64,000 nucleotides of DNA from Haematococcus lacustris (lineage: Eukaryota > Chlorophyta > Chlorophyceae > Chlamydomonadales > Haematococcaceae). This document shows, piece after piece, positions 21,439 through 32,890 of the stretch (position 1 is its first letter; each line of letters opens with the position of its first letter). The notes beneath the pieces were generated by a model, which did no database searches, had not been told where the DNA came from, and saw nothing but the letters and a program-made list of their open reading frames with translations. Position numbers and translations under genes: made by a program. The stretch covers positions 1 to 64,000 of the forward strand of contig JASKMD010000013.1 of assembly GCA_030144725.1 (NCBI GenBank), read 5' to 3'.

Positions 21439-21639
21439 CTGAAGTCAAGCGCTTAGTGGCACTGCTCGGGCGCCCAGCTGTCGTCAATGCCACCACACTC
21501 ATGCCTAAGACCTCTTCACATATGGGGCTCTCCACCTGAGCAACAAAAAGCTCCAGAGTCAAAGCTGAGACAGAGCTGGAAGCGAGCAAGTGAGCAAGCA
21601 AAGCAAGCAAGCGTTGTTAAAACCTGTGCGATTGGGCCC

Positions 21640-21880
21640 CATAGCGTTGTTAAACAGCTTCCGACTGTCCCGGAGTTTCTTGTAGAGCGTCCTGCACTGC
21701 TCCGCGTCGAAGTTGCGGTTCTCGTCAAACAGCTGCTGCGCCCTCAGCTCAGCAACAACGCGGGTGCTAATGCTATCCCAGTTGCTACCGAAGTTTTTGT
21801 TTGTATTTCTCCCTATTGCCATAACAACACGGACAAGCACCAGCTCCTGGGAATCCTTCCTCGTCAGCAGCTCCTTCGGC
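21640..21880 (-). CDS. SANT/Myb-like exon fragment
   Basis: The minus strand is open with a coherent protein: KELLTRKDSQELVLVRVV, then NFGSNWDSISTRVVAELRAQ and DAEQCRTLYKKLRDSRK. The spaced Trp, C-x-x-L-Y-KKL and helix pattern resembles a SANT/Myb-type DNA-binding unit, often found in transposon proteins and transcription factors. It is cut by the boundary of the duplicated segment at 21629, so it is a fragment. Similarity is judged by eye only. Confidence 0.35.
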
Positions 21881-22064
21881 TTTGGTGGCGACGCAAAAGC
21901 GGCAACGGGCCAGCGATGCCTTGGAGAAACATGCTGTTGCCTAGCCTAACCCAGCTCTCACGGCGGCTCCGGTGCAAAAGGTCACATCTCTCTGTAACAG
22001 TTCACAGGCCTAGCTAGGATGCATGGAACATGCTGCATATTTTCATTGTAGGATCTCGATGCAG

Positions 22065-22652
22065 GATCTTGTGGCGCTAGAAGTATGCCGCTTGTTTGGA
22101 GGGTTCTTCCTTTCTCCAGCGAACCTGCCAAGCTACTTCTCGGTATTGTTGCCATGCATTGTGGTAAAGCAAAAACAGCTGTACATTTGCTAGTGCCAAT
22201 TCGCGACACATTGCTTCTCTCCCATGCTCGCAGTGGCTTGACGCCCTGTCCTTTTACAAGTGAGTCTTTGCTGGTCCCTCATTGTGGCCCAAGCACTCCC
22301 TATCCAACCAGATCTAGACCGGCTGTTAAGGTATAACTACCATGCCGACATGCAGGTACACGTATGTGGCCATCTCACTCAATGAGTTGGATGGCTTGCA
22401 ACTGCGATGTGGTCCCAATGACAAGCTCAATGCAGCGGGTATGTGCCATGCTCAACAGCAGGCACACAATACACTAGCGACCCACAGCGGTTCGTCCGTC
22501 ATGCAGGCCAGTGTCCCATCACAAGCGGCCAACAGACCATCGACACACTACAGTTGGACAAACTCTCAATCCCAGTGTGCGCGGGCATCCTAACGTCGTA
22601 CATCATCATCGCGCGTGTCTTGGCCTTCATTGGAATCCGCTACATCAAGTAA
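22065..22652 (+). pseudogene. 3' exons of an ABCG-type ABC transporter (fragment)
   Basis: Three exon-like pieces read as the end of an ABCG half-transporter: 22065-22142 (CRLFGGFFLSPANLPSYF), 22356-22438 (YTYVAISLNELDGLQLRC) and 22507-22652, joined AAG|GQCPITSGQQTIDTLQL and ending VLAFIGIRYIK, TAA at 22650. These match the family's conserved FGGFF..P..LP.Y, NEL.GL, CP.tsG.q and final membrane helix. Splice sites fit (GTATGTG donor at 22439, CATGCAG acceptor). An exon between the first and second is not found, and no nucleotide-binding domain lies upstream (unrelated DNA instead). It is therefore a 5'-truncated gene or captured fragment; it would otherwise export small molecules across a membrane. 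Confidence 0.65.
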
Positions 22653-23865
22653 GCCTTGGGTGACGTGCCGACACAATGGTTGTGTTGCTTGCAGCAAGGA
22701 CTGAGACAAGTTGTTCCCGCTGCGTGCAGGTGGTAATGAAACAAAGCAAAAACCTTGGCGATTGACGGTCGATATAGCTATGTAACGAACAAAGAAGGCT
22801 CCGTCCAGTGATGAGGGCAACCAGTTTATCTTCTTTGCATTATGATTAGCACGATGATTGGCCGCTGCCATCACAAGCTTGCTATGGGAGAACTTGCTAG
22901 TGAACTTGCGTGCAACCTGTCACACTCGTAGAAAAGATCGCATTATAAGTGCCACCTAAGGGTACTTTTTTTTCTGATGGAAGTCTTCAGTTTCTCATTG
23001 GCAAGCCAACGCACTTGAAAAAAAAAATCAACTCCAAGTGGTTGGCGAGATTTGATCGTTTGACTGTCGTGCACTTCTGTGAGGGCAACCTGTACTGGTT
23101 GAGGTCCAGTACTGGCTGCTAACCAGTACTGGACCTCAACCAGTACTGGTTGGCATCCAGTACTGGTTGCCAGCCAGTACTGGTTGTCAGCTTTGCTAGG
23201 GCATGGAGATATCAAAGTTTCCGCGTATCACATTCAAGCCTTCCCATATGTAATACTTGCATCGCTGGTCTTAGCGCTTTGTTGTAAGCTCCCCAACGGC
23301 TGTCTACGTCGATGCGCGATGTGCGATGTCCAGTCGATGTGCGCTACAATGTGCTTGTGATGGGTTAACAACTCTCCATACTGCCAAGTCTTTCTGATGT
23401 GCGATGTCCAGTCGACGTGCGCTATCATGTGGGCTTGTAATGGGTTAACATCTCTCTATAATGTCAAGTCCTATGGATGAAGCGAGTAATGCTTACAGTA
23501 AAGTGGATGAAAGCTGAAGGGTTAGGGATGAGGCTTGAGCTTGAGTACCTTCTAGGCACCGATTACAACAAGAGGACAACACGCTATAACACACTGCATG
23601 TGCTATCCCTCACTAAGCAATGTCATTGAGAGTACTATGTACATGTGTTTGTTATCACTATCACTACCACTACAACATTGCATATTACATTGCTTCGCAT
23701 GCTATGCAGCATGCTATGTAGCATCAACCAGGACACTCCATCCGTCCTCTATCTCATTCCCTCTTCTCATGCAAGGCGACCTCAATGTGATGAAGGTAGT
23801 CGTCCAAGCTCCAGCCCCCGCAAAGTGACCCAGTAAATGCAACGCATGACACACAATAAGGTACC
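22653..23865. other. Non-coding DNA with short palindromes and local repeats
   Basis: 23090-23190 has five CCAGTACTGG palindromes; 23305-23450 holds a direct repeat around GATGTGCGATGTCCAGTCGA. 23640-23860 is homologous (inverted) to 56705-56860, the flank of another CCAGTACTGG array. No gene recognised. Confidence 0.5.
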
Positions 23866-23867
23866 AG

Positions 23868-25335
23868 TTGTGACTAGTACTGGCTGGCTGTGACCAGTAC
23901 TGGCTGGCTGACCAGTACTGGCTGGCTGGCTGGCTGTGACCAGTACTGGCTGGCTGACCAGTACTGGCTGGCTGGCTGTGACCAGTACTGGCTGGCTGAC
24001 CAGTACTGGCTGGCTGACCAGTACTGGCTGGCTGGCTGTGACCAGTACTGGCTGGCTGACCAGTACTGGCTGGCTGGCTGTGACCAGTACTGGCTGGCTG
24101 ACCAGTACTGGCTGGCTGGCTGTGACTAGTACTGGCTGGCTGACCAGTACTGGCTGGCTGGCTGTGACCAGTACTGGCTGGCTGACCAGTACTGGCTGGC
24201 TGGCTGTGACCAGTACTGGCTGGCTGACCAGTACTGGCTGGCTGGCTGTGACCAGTACTCGCTGGCTGACCAGTACAGGCTGGCTGGCTGTGACCAGTAC
24301 TGGCTGGCTGACCAGTACTGGCTGGCTGGCTGTGACCAGTACTGGCTGGCTGACCAGTACTGGCTGGCTGGCTGTGACCAGTACTGGCTGGCTGACCAGT
24401 ACTGGCTGGCTGGCTGTGACCAGTACTGGCTGGCTGACCAGTACTGGCTGGCTGGCTGTGACAAGTACTGGCTGGCTGACCAGTACTGGCTGGCTGGCTG
24501 TGACCAGTACTGGCTTGCTGACCAGTACTGGCTGGCTGGCTGTGACCAGTACTGGCTGGCTGACCAGTACTGGCTGGCTGGCTGTGACCAGTACTGGCTG
24601 GCTGACCAGTACTGGCTGGCTGGCTGTGACCAGTACTGGCTGGCTGACCAGTACTGGCTGGCTGGCTGTGACCAGTACTGGCTGGCTGACCAGTACTGGC
24701 TGGCTGGCTGTGACTAGTACTGGCTGGCTGACCAGTACTGGCTGGCTGGCTGTGACCAGTACTGGCTGGCTGACCAGTACTGGCTGGCTGGCTGTGACCA
24801 GTACTGGCTGGCTGACCAGTACTGGCTGGCTGGCTGTGACCAGTACTGGCTGGCTGACCTGTACTGGCTGGCTGGCTGTGACCCGTACTGGCTGGCTGAC
24901 CAGTACTGGCTGGCTGGCTGTGACCAGTACTGGCTGGCTGACCAGTACTGGCTGGCTGGCTGTGACCAGTACTGGCTGGCTGACCAGTACTGGCTGGCTG
25001 GCTGTGACCAGTACTGGCTTGCTGACCAGTACTGGCTGGCTGGCTGTGACCAGTACTGGCTGGCTGACCAGTACTGGCTGGCTGGCTGTGACCAGTACTG
25101 GCTGGCTGGCTGTGACCAGTACTGGCTGGCTGACCAGTACTGGCTGGCTGGCTGTGACCAGTACTGGCTGGCTGACCGGTTCTGGCTGGCTGGCTGTGAC
25201 CAGTACTGGCTGGCTGACCAGTACTGGCTGGCTGGCTGTGAACAGTACTGGCTGGCTGGCTGTGACCAGTACTGGCTGGCTGACCAGTACTGGCTGGCTG
25301 GCTGGCTGTGACCAGTACTGGCTGGCTGGCTGTGA
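23868..25335. repeat. CCAGTACTGG palindrome array, 1.47 kb
   Basis: Alternating CCAGTACTGGCTGGCTGA (18 bp) and CCAGTACTGGCTGGCTGGCTGTGA forms (42-bp pair), about 70 palindromes. CCAGTACTGG is self-complementary. ORFs of 500-600 codons on both strands are artefacts. Confidence 0.97.
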
Positions 25336-25629
25336 CCTGCAGCAGGGGGGCAGGGGGGCAGCAGCATCAGCAACAGGAGTAGGGGGGCAGCAGCAGCAGC
25401 AGGGTGGCAGCAGTAGCAGCAGGAGCAGGGGGGCAGCAGCAGCAGCAACAGGGGGGCAGTAACAGCAGGGGGGCAGGGGGGCAGGGGGGCTGCAGCAGCA
25501 GACAGTAGGCAGCAGATAGTAGGCGCAACCAGCGCTGGTGCCCCCCCAATCAGCAGCAGGGTTACAGCAGCAGCAGCAGGGGGGCAGGAGGGCAGCAGCA
25601 GCAGTGGGTGGGCAGCAGCAGCAGTAGGG
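25336..25629. repeat. (CAGCAG)GGGGGG array
   Basis: CAG runs of 2-5 units separated by GGGGGG. Continues at 25976-26070 and 26190-26256 around the MITE, so it was one array before insertion. Confidence 0.85.
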
Positions 25630-25975
25630 CACTCCTACAATTTAGTCCCTGCGTTTGTCCCTGCGTTCTACCGACCTTGTCCGATCGGGCTGGAAATTTG
25701 ATAGATGGCAGTTTTCAGAAAATAAAACATATTTGTCAAGAAAAATGTTTTGAAACAATCAACAGCTGTTGCGCTGTGGCCCGCAACCTATCCCTGCACT
25801 CATCCCTGCACTCTAGCCACAGGGCCACAGCGCAGCCGCCTTTGACTTTTTCAAAATATTTATTCTGAAAAATATGTTTTATTTTCTGCAAACTACCATC
25901 TATCAAACTTTCAGCCCGATCGGACAAGGTCGGTCAACACGCAGGGATGGACGCAGGGATTAATTTGTAGGAGTG
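25630..25975. mobile_element. 346-bp MITE with CACTCC ends, TSD GG
   Basis: Starts CACTCCTACAATTTAGTCCC, ends TAATTTGTAGGAGTG; GG on both sides, in G-rich flanks so the duplication is ambiguous. About 90% like the MITEs at 21092 and 33976. Confidence 0.88.
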
Positions 25976-26258
25976 GGGGGCAGGGGGGCTGCAGCAGCAG
26001 GGGGGCAGGGGGGCTGCAGCAGCAGCAGCAGGGGGGCAGGGGTGCTACAGCAGCAGATAGTAGGGGCACTATAGCACCTACCTACCTTTTGGCTGCTTGA
26101 TGACTGCTGCTGGAATGGGGGTGGTTGTGTAGGGAAAGTGGAGGAGATGTGTTCATCAGACCTGCATTCATCAGACCTTCAATCAAGGTAGGGGGGCAGC
26201 AGCAGCAGCAACAGCTGCAGGGGGGCTGCAGCAGTAGCAACAGCAGCAGTAGGGGGCA

Positions 26259-26430
26259 CACTCCTACAAATTAGTCCCTGCGTTCTTCCCTGCGCTTTTG
26301 TCAACCTTGTCCAAATGGGCTGAAACTCGGCCAGTTGGTAGCTTGTGATGTAAGGAATCCATCCCAAAAAAAATCAGGTCAAAAAAATCAAAGGCGGAGG
26401 CTGGGCGGCCCGTGGCGTTCACGCAGGGAC
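26259..26430 (+). repeat. Left terminal inverted repeat
   Basis: Matches the reverse complement of 37880-38050 through TTGTCCAAATGGGCTGAAAC, GCTTGTGATGTAAGGA and GGGCGGCCCGTGGCGTTCAC with scattered changes. Confidence 0.85.
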
Positions 26431-27142
26431 GGATGCAGGGATGGAGGGGGGGGCGCAGGGATGAACGCAGGGATGGAGGTGGAGCGCAGGGATGGACGCA
26501 GGGATGGAGGGGGGGGTGCAGGGACGAACGCAGGGATGACTTGGGGGCGCAGGGACGGATGCAGGGACGAGTGCAGGGACGGATGCAGGGATTGACGGGC
26601 GCAGGGACGAGTGCAGGGATGAGCGCAGGGACGAGCGCAGGGATTATGGGCGCAGGGACGAGTGCAGGGATGAGCGCAGGGACGAGCGCAGGGATTAGCG
26701 CAGGGACGAATGCAGGGATTACCGGCGCAGGGACGAGCGCAGGGATGAACGCAGGGACAAATGCAGGGATAACCGGCGCAGGGACGAGTGCAGGGACGAC
26801 GGGCGCAGGGACGCGTGCAGGGATGAGCGCAGGGACAGATGCAGGGATTACGGGCGCAGGGACGAGCGCAGGGATGAGCGCAGGGATGAGTGCAGGGACG
26901 GATGCAGGGACGGATGCAGGGACGAGTGCAGGGATGAGCGCAGGGACGAGCGCAGGGACGAGTGCAGGGACGAGTGCAGGGATGAGCGCAGGGACGGATG
27001 CAGGGACGAGTGCAGGGACGAGCGCAGTGACGAGCGAAGTGACGAGCGCAGGGATGAACGCAGGGATGAGCGCAGGGACAGATGCAGGGACGAGCGCAGG
27101 GAGAGATGCAGGGACGAGCGCAGGGATGACGGGTGCAACCTG
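26415..27142 (+). repeat. Left subterminal CGCAGGGACGA array
   Basis: About 60 units of (C/T)GCAGGGA(C/T)(G/N)A, 11-12 bp. Its mirror is at 37168-37895. In CACTA elements such subterminal repeats are binding sites for an element protein. Confidence 0.85.
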
Positions 27143-27198
27143 ATTACAACCAGCACATTCTCATCATTATGTTGTGACCTGAATGACAGGGACAGTGT

Positions 27199-30100
27199 CT
27201 AGTGCTGCTTGCTGAGGCTGTTGTATGGAACAAAGTACATGTCCCCATGGCCCTCGCCTGTGGGGAAGAAGGACACGAACAGAGTGTGCACCTGCTCCCC
27301 ATTCACTGCAAACCACTCAGCAGGACCAGCACCTGCCTCCTTTGTCCTGAACTTGTCTCGCCGATGGTAGGGTGGGCTTGCCTGGGTTGGCTGCTCCTGT
27401 GGGACGGCGGCTGGCCCCTTGGCCACACGGGTTGAGCGGCGCTGTCGGTTGCTGGCCCCACCATTGTGAGGGGGCGGAACAGAGGGGCCAGCACCGGCTG
27501 GTGGTGCTGCTGCTGCTGCTGCCTCGGCTCCTGTTGCTGCTGCTTCTGCTGCTGCTGCCTCTGCTTCTCCTGTTGGTGCTGCTGCTGCTGCTGCTGCTCC
27601 TGCTGCTGCTGTTGCTGCAGCCGTTGTTGCTGCAGCTGCTGGCTTTGGACCTGTTGCCCGCCGTTTGGCCGCTGTGTCCTGTGGGGCTGGTCTCTTGCGC
27701 CCGCGTGTGCGTGCTGCGGCTGCTGCTGCTGCCACTGCTGGCTCTGGTTCTGGGCCCATGCCATGCAGCAAGTTGGGCAGGCCACCCATAGGGTAGACAG
27801 GGTACAGCCTTGCGATGGCCACTCGCAGGAAGCGGCCTGGGATGACCGGATGCTCTAGTCGCACCCAGAACTGGATGTGGGCCGCATACTCATTCACTGT
27901 GGACAAGCTGTTTCTGTAGTAGTACTTATCCATGGCCCAGCTGTTGTTGCGCTTTTCTGCACGCTTGTACGCCACACTGAACATCATCTGCTGTGTGCAC
28001 TCTGCACGGGTGAAGTACCATACCCGCCCCGGCACGCTGGGAGGCTGGGCAGGAGCACCACTGGTGGCAGGGGGAGTAGAGAACAGGTCGAGGACGTCCT
28101 GCTCACACCAGCCGCTGCCCTCGCCCCTCAACCCAGCATTGAGCTCCCCCACCATTGTGCAGACAGCCTGGCGCACCCACTGCTCACCACCCGTGACTGG
28201 GCATTCACGGTATCCTGCGCCAACCAACTGGCAGTTCCTCTCCGGTTCTGGCTGTGCGTCCTCCACTGTGGTGGGGGTCCGGACCTGACCAGCCCCACTG
28301 TTGGGGCGCTCTACCAGTCCCCTTGTCCCATCGCCTGCACCCCCTTGCTGTGACCCCAACGGCTCACCCTCTGCTCCCTGCTGCGATTGGTGCCCACCCT
28401 CCTCATCCTCCCGACCCTGCAGCACCCGGATCTTGTGCAGGAAACGCTGAGCTTGGCGGTACACCTTCTCACGCAGGCAGGCTGAGAGGCCAATGGTAGA
28501 ACCTGGTGCATGCTTGCCTCCCCAGCGCTTCATGTACTGCATGGCGCGCTCCAACCAAAACTCAGCATCACGAAAGCTGCGGCCACGTTGCAGCTCTTGA
28601 TACAGCAGCCTGCGCACATCACAGCAATCCATGCGCTGCATTAGAAATCATAATTTCCTTGAAAGTGAGTATCATAGTTGCCTTTGGAGGGGTGGTATAG
28701 GCCGTCTGATTCATGGTGACAAACTAGGAGGGGCTATTGGTCTCGAAGATGGTGGAGTAACTGACATCAACGCCCTACTGCTCACTTACCGGCATACACA
28801 CATATGGAGGTTGGGAGAGAACATGTGGGCCGGGACATGCAGGTCCACCTTGTGCTTCTCCAGCTTTTTAGCGTAGTCGAGCAGGTTCTGGAAGCCCTTT
28901 TGGATGTTGGCCTCCACTGTTGCAGGTGTGTCAGCACCTGGCCAAAGTAGCATATGAATGTGTTATCAGAGCACTCCATGACGGTGATCATTATGGTGGT
29001 CCTAGTAACAACAGTACCTCAGCTACATCTATAACCTACATACCTGGCGTGAGATAGTGCAGCACAGCTTGGACCAGGTGATCCCACAGCTCAAAGTGTA
29101 GTCGGCGGTTGGTTGTGCTTCGCTTCATGATGTCCATGAACACGTACTCCCACTCGTGCTTGAGGAAGTTCATGTAGTCGTCCATGATCCAGCCACTGCA
29201 ATGCAAACATAGCATCTACATCTCGTGTGATTATGCTCCTACCTTTATACACTTCCCGCCATAGATTACAAACTTGTACAGCAACTCCTTCTCTTACACA
29301 TCTATGCTGTCCTAGTCCCAGTTGTGCCATTGTTGCTCCCATTGCCCCTGTTGATTTGTCATCATACCAGCATGTGGCACTGTGATGGGGCTGGCGTCCG
29401 TAGTCCACTGGCACGCGGATGTGCTTGAAGCGCTCCTCAATGAGCTTGCGTTCCTGGGTGTCTAAAGGGCTGTTCTCCTTGGTAGAAAGCAGCCACAGCA
29501 GGTGGTTTTTCACCAGCCCAAAAAGCAGGCTGTGGGCTATGGGCACGACATGGACCCACGTGCCCTCCACGTACCGAAGGAACTCCAGGATGAGAGCAGG
29601 GCGGTTACAGCCATGCTGGCCCGGCTTCAGGCCCACATGCTCCTGACCCCCATGCTCTAGAGCAGCCTTCACCAGGTCTCCCCGCAGCTTGAACTCCTCA
29701 GCCGTCAGTCGCATGCACGCATCCATCATGTGCACCTTGGCTGGAGCTGCCTCACCGGCAGGCAAAGGCGTGGGAGGTCTGACTGCTGGGGGGATTGCTG
29801 GTGCGTCCACAGGTTCGACGTAGCCCATGGGATGGACTCCTTCCTTGCCATACTTGGGGGTACTGAGCCAGCACCACATGCAGTTCATGTTGGCGCCCGC
29901 TTGCATCCCGCCAGACCAAGCAGCCCTGCAACCACAGGGTGCCACATGTTGGTGATCACGTTGCAAGGCCTGCCACATAGCTCCTTTGTGAAGGACACCA
30001 CCCTTGCTACACTGTTTGGTATTCAGCCAACACCCCGTGCTGTTCATATTGGCGCCATGGCCCATGCCATTAGACCAAGCAGCCCTGCATGCAAAAGGTA

Positions 30101-32726
30101 CTCATGCTCAATTCCATGGAAGTATGGTTACGGGTTGGGGTTAGGGTTAGGGCTAGGGTTAGCGCTAGGGCTAGGGCTAGGGCTAGGGTTAGGGCTAGGG
30201 CTAGGGCTAGGGCTAGGGCTAGGGCTAGGGCTAGGGCGAGGGCGAGGGCTAGGGCTAGGGCTAGGGCTAGGGCTAGGGCTAGGGCTAGGGCTGGGCATGG
30301 ACGTGGGGATGGGGTTGGGTTGGGGTTAGGGTTAGGGTTAGGGCTAGGGCTAGGGCTAGGGCTAGGGCTAGGGCTAGGGCTAGGGCTAGGGCTAGGGCTA
30401 GGGCTAGGGCTAGGGCTAGGGCTAGGGCTAGGGCTAGGGCTAGGGCTAGGGCTAGGGCTAGGGCTAGGGCTAGGGCTAGGGCTAGGGATGGACGTGGGGA
30501 TGGGGTTAGGGTTAGGGTCCATTTATTAAGAACTGCTTGCCTGGCTGGAGTGTCTGCCACCAGACTGACCACTATTGGGTACAGCCGGGGCCCCACAGTG
30601 GGGCGGTCGCCAAGGTTTTCACTGCGCAGGTGGACGTGCTTGGAGACGTCTGTTCCCAACGCTCCCTGGAAAGCCTCGAAGATGGGCTTCATGTAGCCGG
30701 TGACATGCGAGTCAGCTGAAGTCTTGTTGTCGATGATAACGCCCAGGATGGCCCAGTTGTCGTCCTTGCCACGCACATGATCTGGGACGTCCACCAACTG
30801 GAGCTCACAGGCAACAAGTCACAAGGCATGCATGAGTGCAAGGTTATGCATGGTGTTAACCTGCATGGTTAGGATAAGTGTTGCACTGGTGGTCGTGTAT
30901 GTAGGAGCAATTGATGGATGTTCAGTGCTGAATGATTGGAACTGATAGCATACTATGTTGGTTGCTCACCTGCATGACAATCACCCCCACTGACTTCTTG
31001 TTGATGCTCACCCAGTCCAGCCCCAAGCTGACCCTCACAGCGTACTGGTTATCATACACAGCATCCGTTACATGCTGCCGGATGTGGGCGGCGGCAGGGC
31101 CTACGTGTGATGCAACATGAATCACAAGCTGATGGGCTAATGATGCATGGCTGTTCTTATTCAATATGTACCTGTCATGCATATTCCCTTACTTGCAGCA
31201 AAGGAGCCTGGTTCTGGATCCACTGGGCGCTGCAGCAACCACTTCTTTACCGCGGCGCGGTTCAAGAGGATGCTCAGTGTGTCCTCAAGGCCGTGAAGGA
31301 AGATGCAGCTTCGTGGCTCAATGGAGTCCCTCTCTATCAGGGCACAAGCACAGAACCACATAATGGCATGGGCCACAATGACACTGCCTTTGTCTATTCC
31401 AAGGCACTGGGGAGTAGTGACGGTGAGCTGGGAGGTGGTGGTATCAAGCTCAATGAATGCATGTGGCTGGGCTGTCACCTGTCACAAAACGGGTTTCACC
31501 ACACTGTGGGTGAGGGCATACGTCCTTCAAGTGATGTTTCCATTGGTTCCTGTGGCAATCAAACACCTCAAGTTACAACGACAGCCAGTGTGGGTGAGTA
31601 TGTACATGTGACTCACGGAGGCAGGTGCGGATATACATGTCCTGGGCAGGTCTTGCCGTTGCAGACGTGCACACGATCCTCATCTCTGCCCAACGCATCA
31701 ATCAAGGCGTAGAACCGATGTGTAGTTGAAGGAAGCAAGGTCTTGCCCTTGCCCATGCAGTTGTCCAACAGCTCCAGCACGTCTTTCATCTGCTGGTCAG
31801 ACGGCTTGGCCTTTATGTAGAACTCACACAAGTGCCGGGTAAGGTCCTGCATTCTGACATCTGGCCTGTCAGGATACACAAGCTCGTTGGTTAGGAGTGC
31901 GTCCTTGTCCTTGCTGCCCTTGCTGTTGCGGCGAAAGACTGGGCCGCCGCTAAGTGCTGCTGCCCTGACATCCCCCCCTCCCTCTCCACCCCCAACCCCC
32001 CCACCACCCCCGCCCCCCCCCTCCACCGCCCCCTCCTCCCCCTCCTCCCCCACCCCCTCCTCCCCCACCCCCAATTCCGCCATCATTCTCACTCCCATCC
32101 AGATCCTCCCCCCTTCCCTCTCCGCCTCCCTCATGTCCATCTCCCTCACTGCCATCCCGTCGATGCTGAGGGTTTCCTCCATTCCCACATCCCTGTAACA
32201 TCAGTGACATAACTATAAGTCACCGACCATGCATCATTAGTAAGTTGTGAAACACGTCTAACCTGAGCTGGCGGTAGTTGCTTGGGTGTAGATGGCCCAG
32301 GCAAGCCGCTGGTCTCGTTGTTTATGGCTTCACTGTGCCCTCTGTGGGCCTCGACAATGGTACGTTAGTGATACTGTTACTGATACCTAAATGCAGTCTC
32401 CCTCACCCTGTCTGTTGCCCCCATCCTTCTCATGTACTGAGCCAAGAAGAGCCGTGGATTACGTGTGTCTCCCTGTAATAGTAGCCAGTAATACTCGCTT
32501 GGGAATACTTGCTAGCAAGATCTGAGCGTCCTCCCTCAAGCCGTACCGGTGTCAATCGCTGTGGCGGTGGCGCTGGTGATCGCTTGCACTGTGTCCCTCC
32601 TGTCGCCGCCGCCTGCTGATGGCCATCGATGCCAGCGATCGTACCAATAGCACTATCTCTAGTGCGGCCGAAGTTGTGAGCTGCTGTAGAAGCGGGCCGC
32701 TTGCATCCACCGATACCAATCATCAT
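27199..32726 (-). CDS. CACTA-like transposase, about ten exons
   Basis: Exons read from splice sites (minus): 32463-32726 (tentative), one ending 32263, 31617-32192, 31479-31549, 31193-31333, 30970-31100, 30541-30797, 29368-29925, 29044-29195, 28798-28937, 27199-28635; phases agree from 32192 downward. Motifs in CACTA order: helix-rich [13 protein letters not shown]; Cys cluster VHVC...TCPG...[36 protein letters not shown] then the C-x2-C segment [57 protein letters not shown]. The last exon adds about 350 residues with Ala-rich and Lys/Arg-rich stretches. The product would bind the termini and cut and join the element. One GC-AG intron (after 30541). The acidic/Gly-rich 5' part near 32000 is ambiguous in frame. 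Confidence 0.75.
29990..30084 (-). pseudogene. Duplicated exon start inside the transposase gene
   Basis: After GCATGCAG the minus strand reads [20 protein letters not shown], parallel to [20 protein letters not shown] of the exon starting 29925. The duplicate has lost one Cys of the pair (NST for NCM) and shows no clear 5' splice site, so it is a decaying tandem exon copy or an alternative exon. Confidence 0.6.
30136..30520. repeat. (GGGCTA)n/(GGGTTA)n intronic array
   Basis: Telomere-like hexamers, mostly CTAGGG, with two GGACGTGGGGATGGGG interruptions. Lies wholly inside the GC-AG intron 29926-30540 of the transposase gene; the sense strand of that gene carries CCCTAG. Confidence 0.95.
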
Positions 32727-32890
32727 CAGCAACCGACTAAGGACCAGCCTGTATATTCATTGTTATATCAGGCGATGCCTATCTCCGTATCCCTGAATGC
32801 CGGTGGCTCTTCGACCCCCTCACATTTCTTGCTTAACATTTCCGGCGGTGTCTGAAGGGGACAGCACAAAAGAAGAAACAACGACGCAGT
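32727..32890. promoter_or_regulatory. Shared divergent promoter region
   Basis: About 160 bp separate the tentative first exon of the minus gene from the ATG of the plus gene at 32891. Two divergent genes must start near here. No individual element is firmly identified. Confidence 0.4.

Larger units (their letters stand above)
19440..21629 (+). repeat. Segmental duplication, copy A (partner 58438-61512)
   Basis: Direct-orientation match to 58438-61512 at about 98-99% by eye. Copy A has about 47 bp of CATCACCTGATTAGCTAGAG repeat near 20130 that copy B lacks; copy B has a 932-bp CACTA derivative that A lacks. It contains a 300-bp inverted-repeat element, a putative exon and a 347-bp MITE. Confidence 0.92.

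Noticed and set aside
23782..25632. Long ORFs (500-616 codons) on both strands
   Set aside because: Produced by a 42-bp (14-codon) repeat lacking stops; no non-repetitive domain.
30136..30520. Telomere or chromosome end
   Set aside because: The array is internal to a transposon intron, degenerate (mostly CTAGGG) and paired with an inverted array in the second gene.
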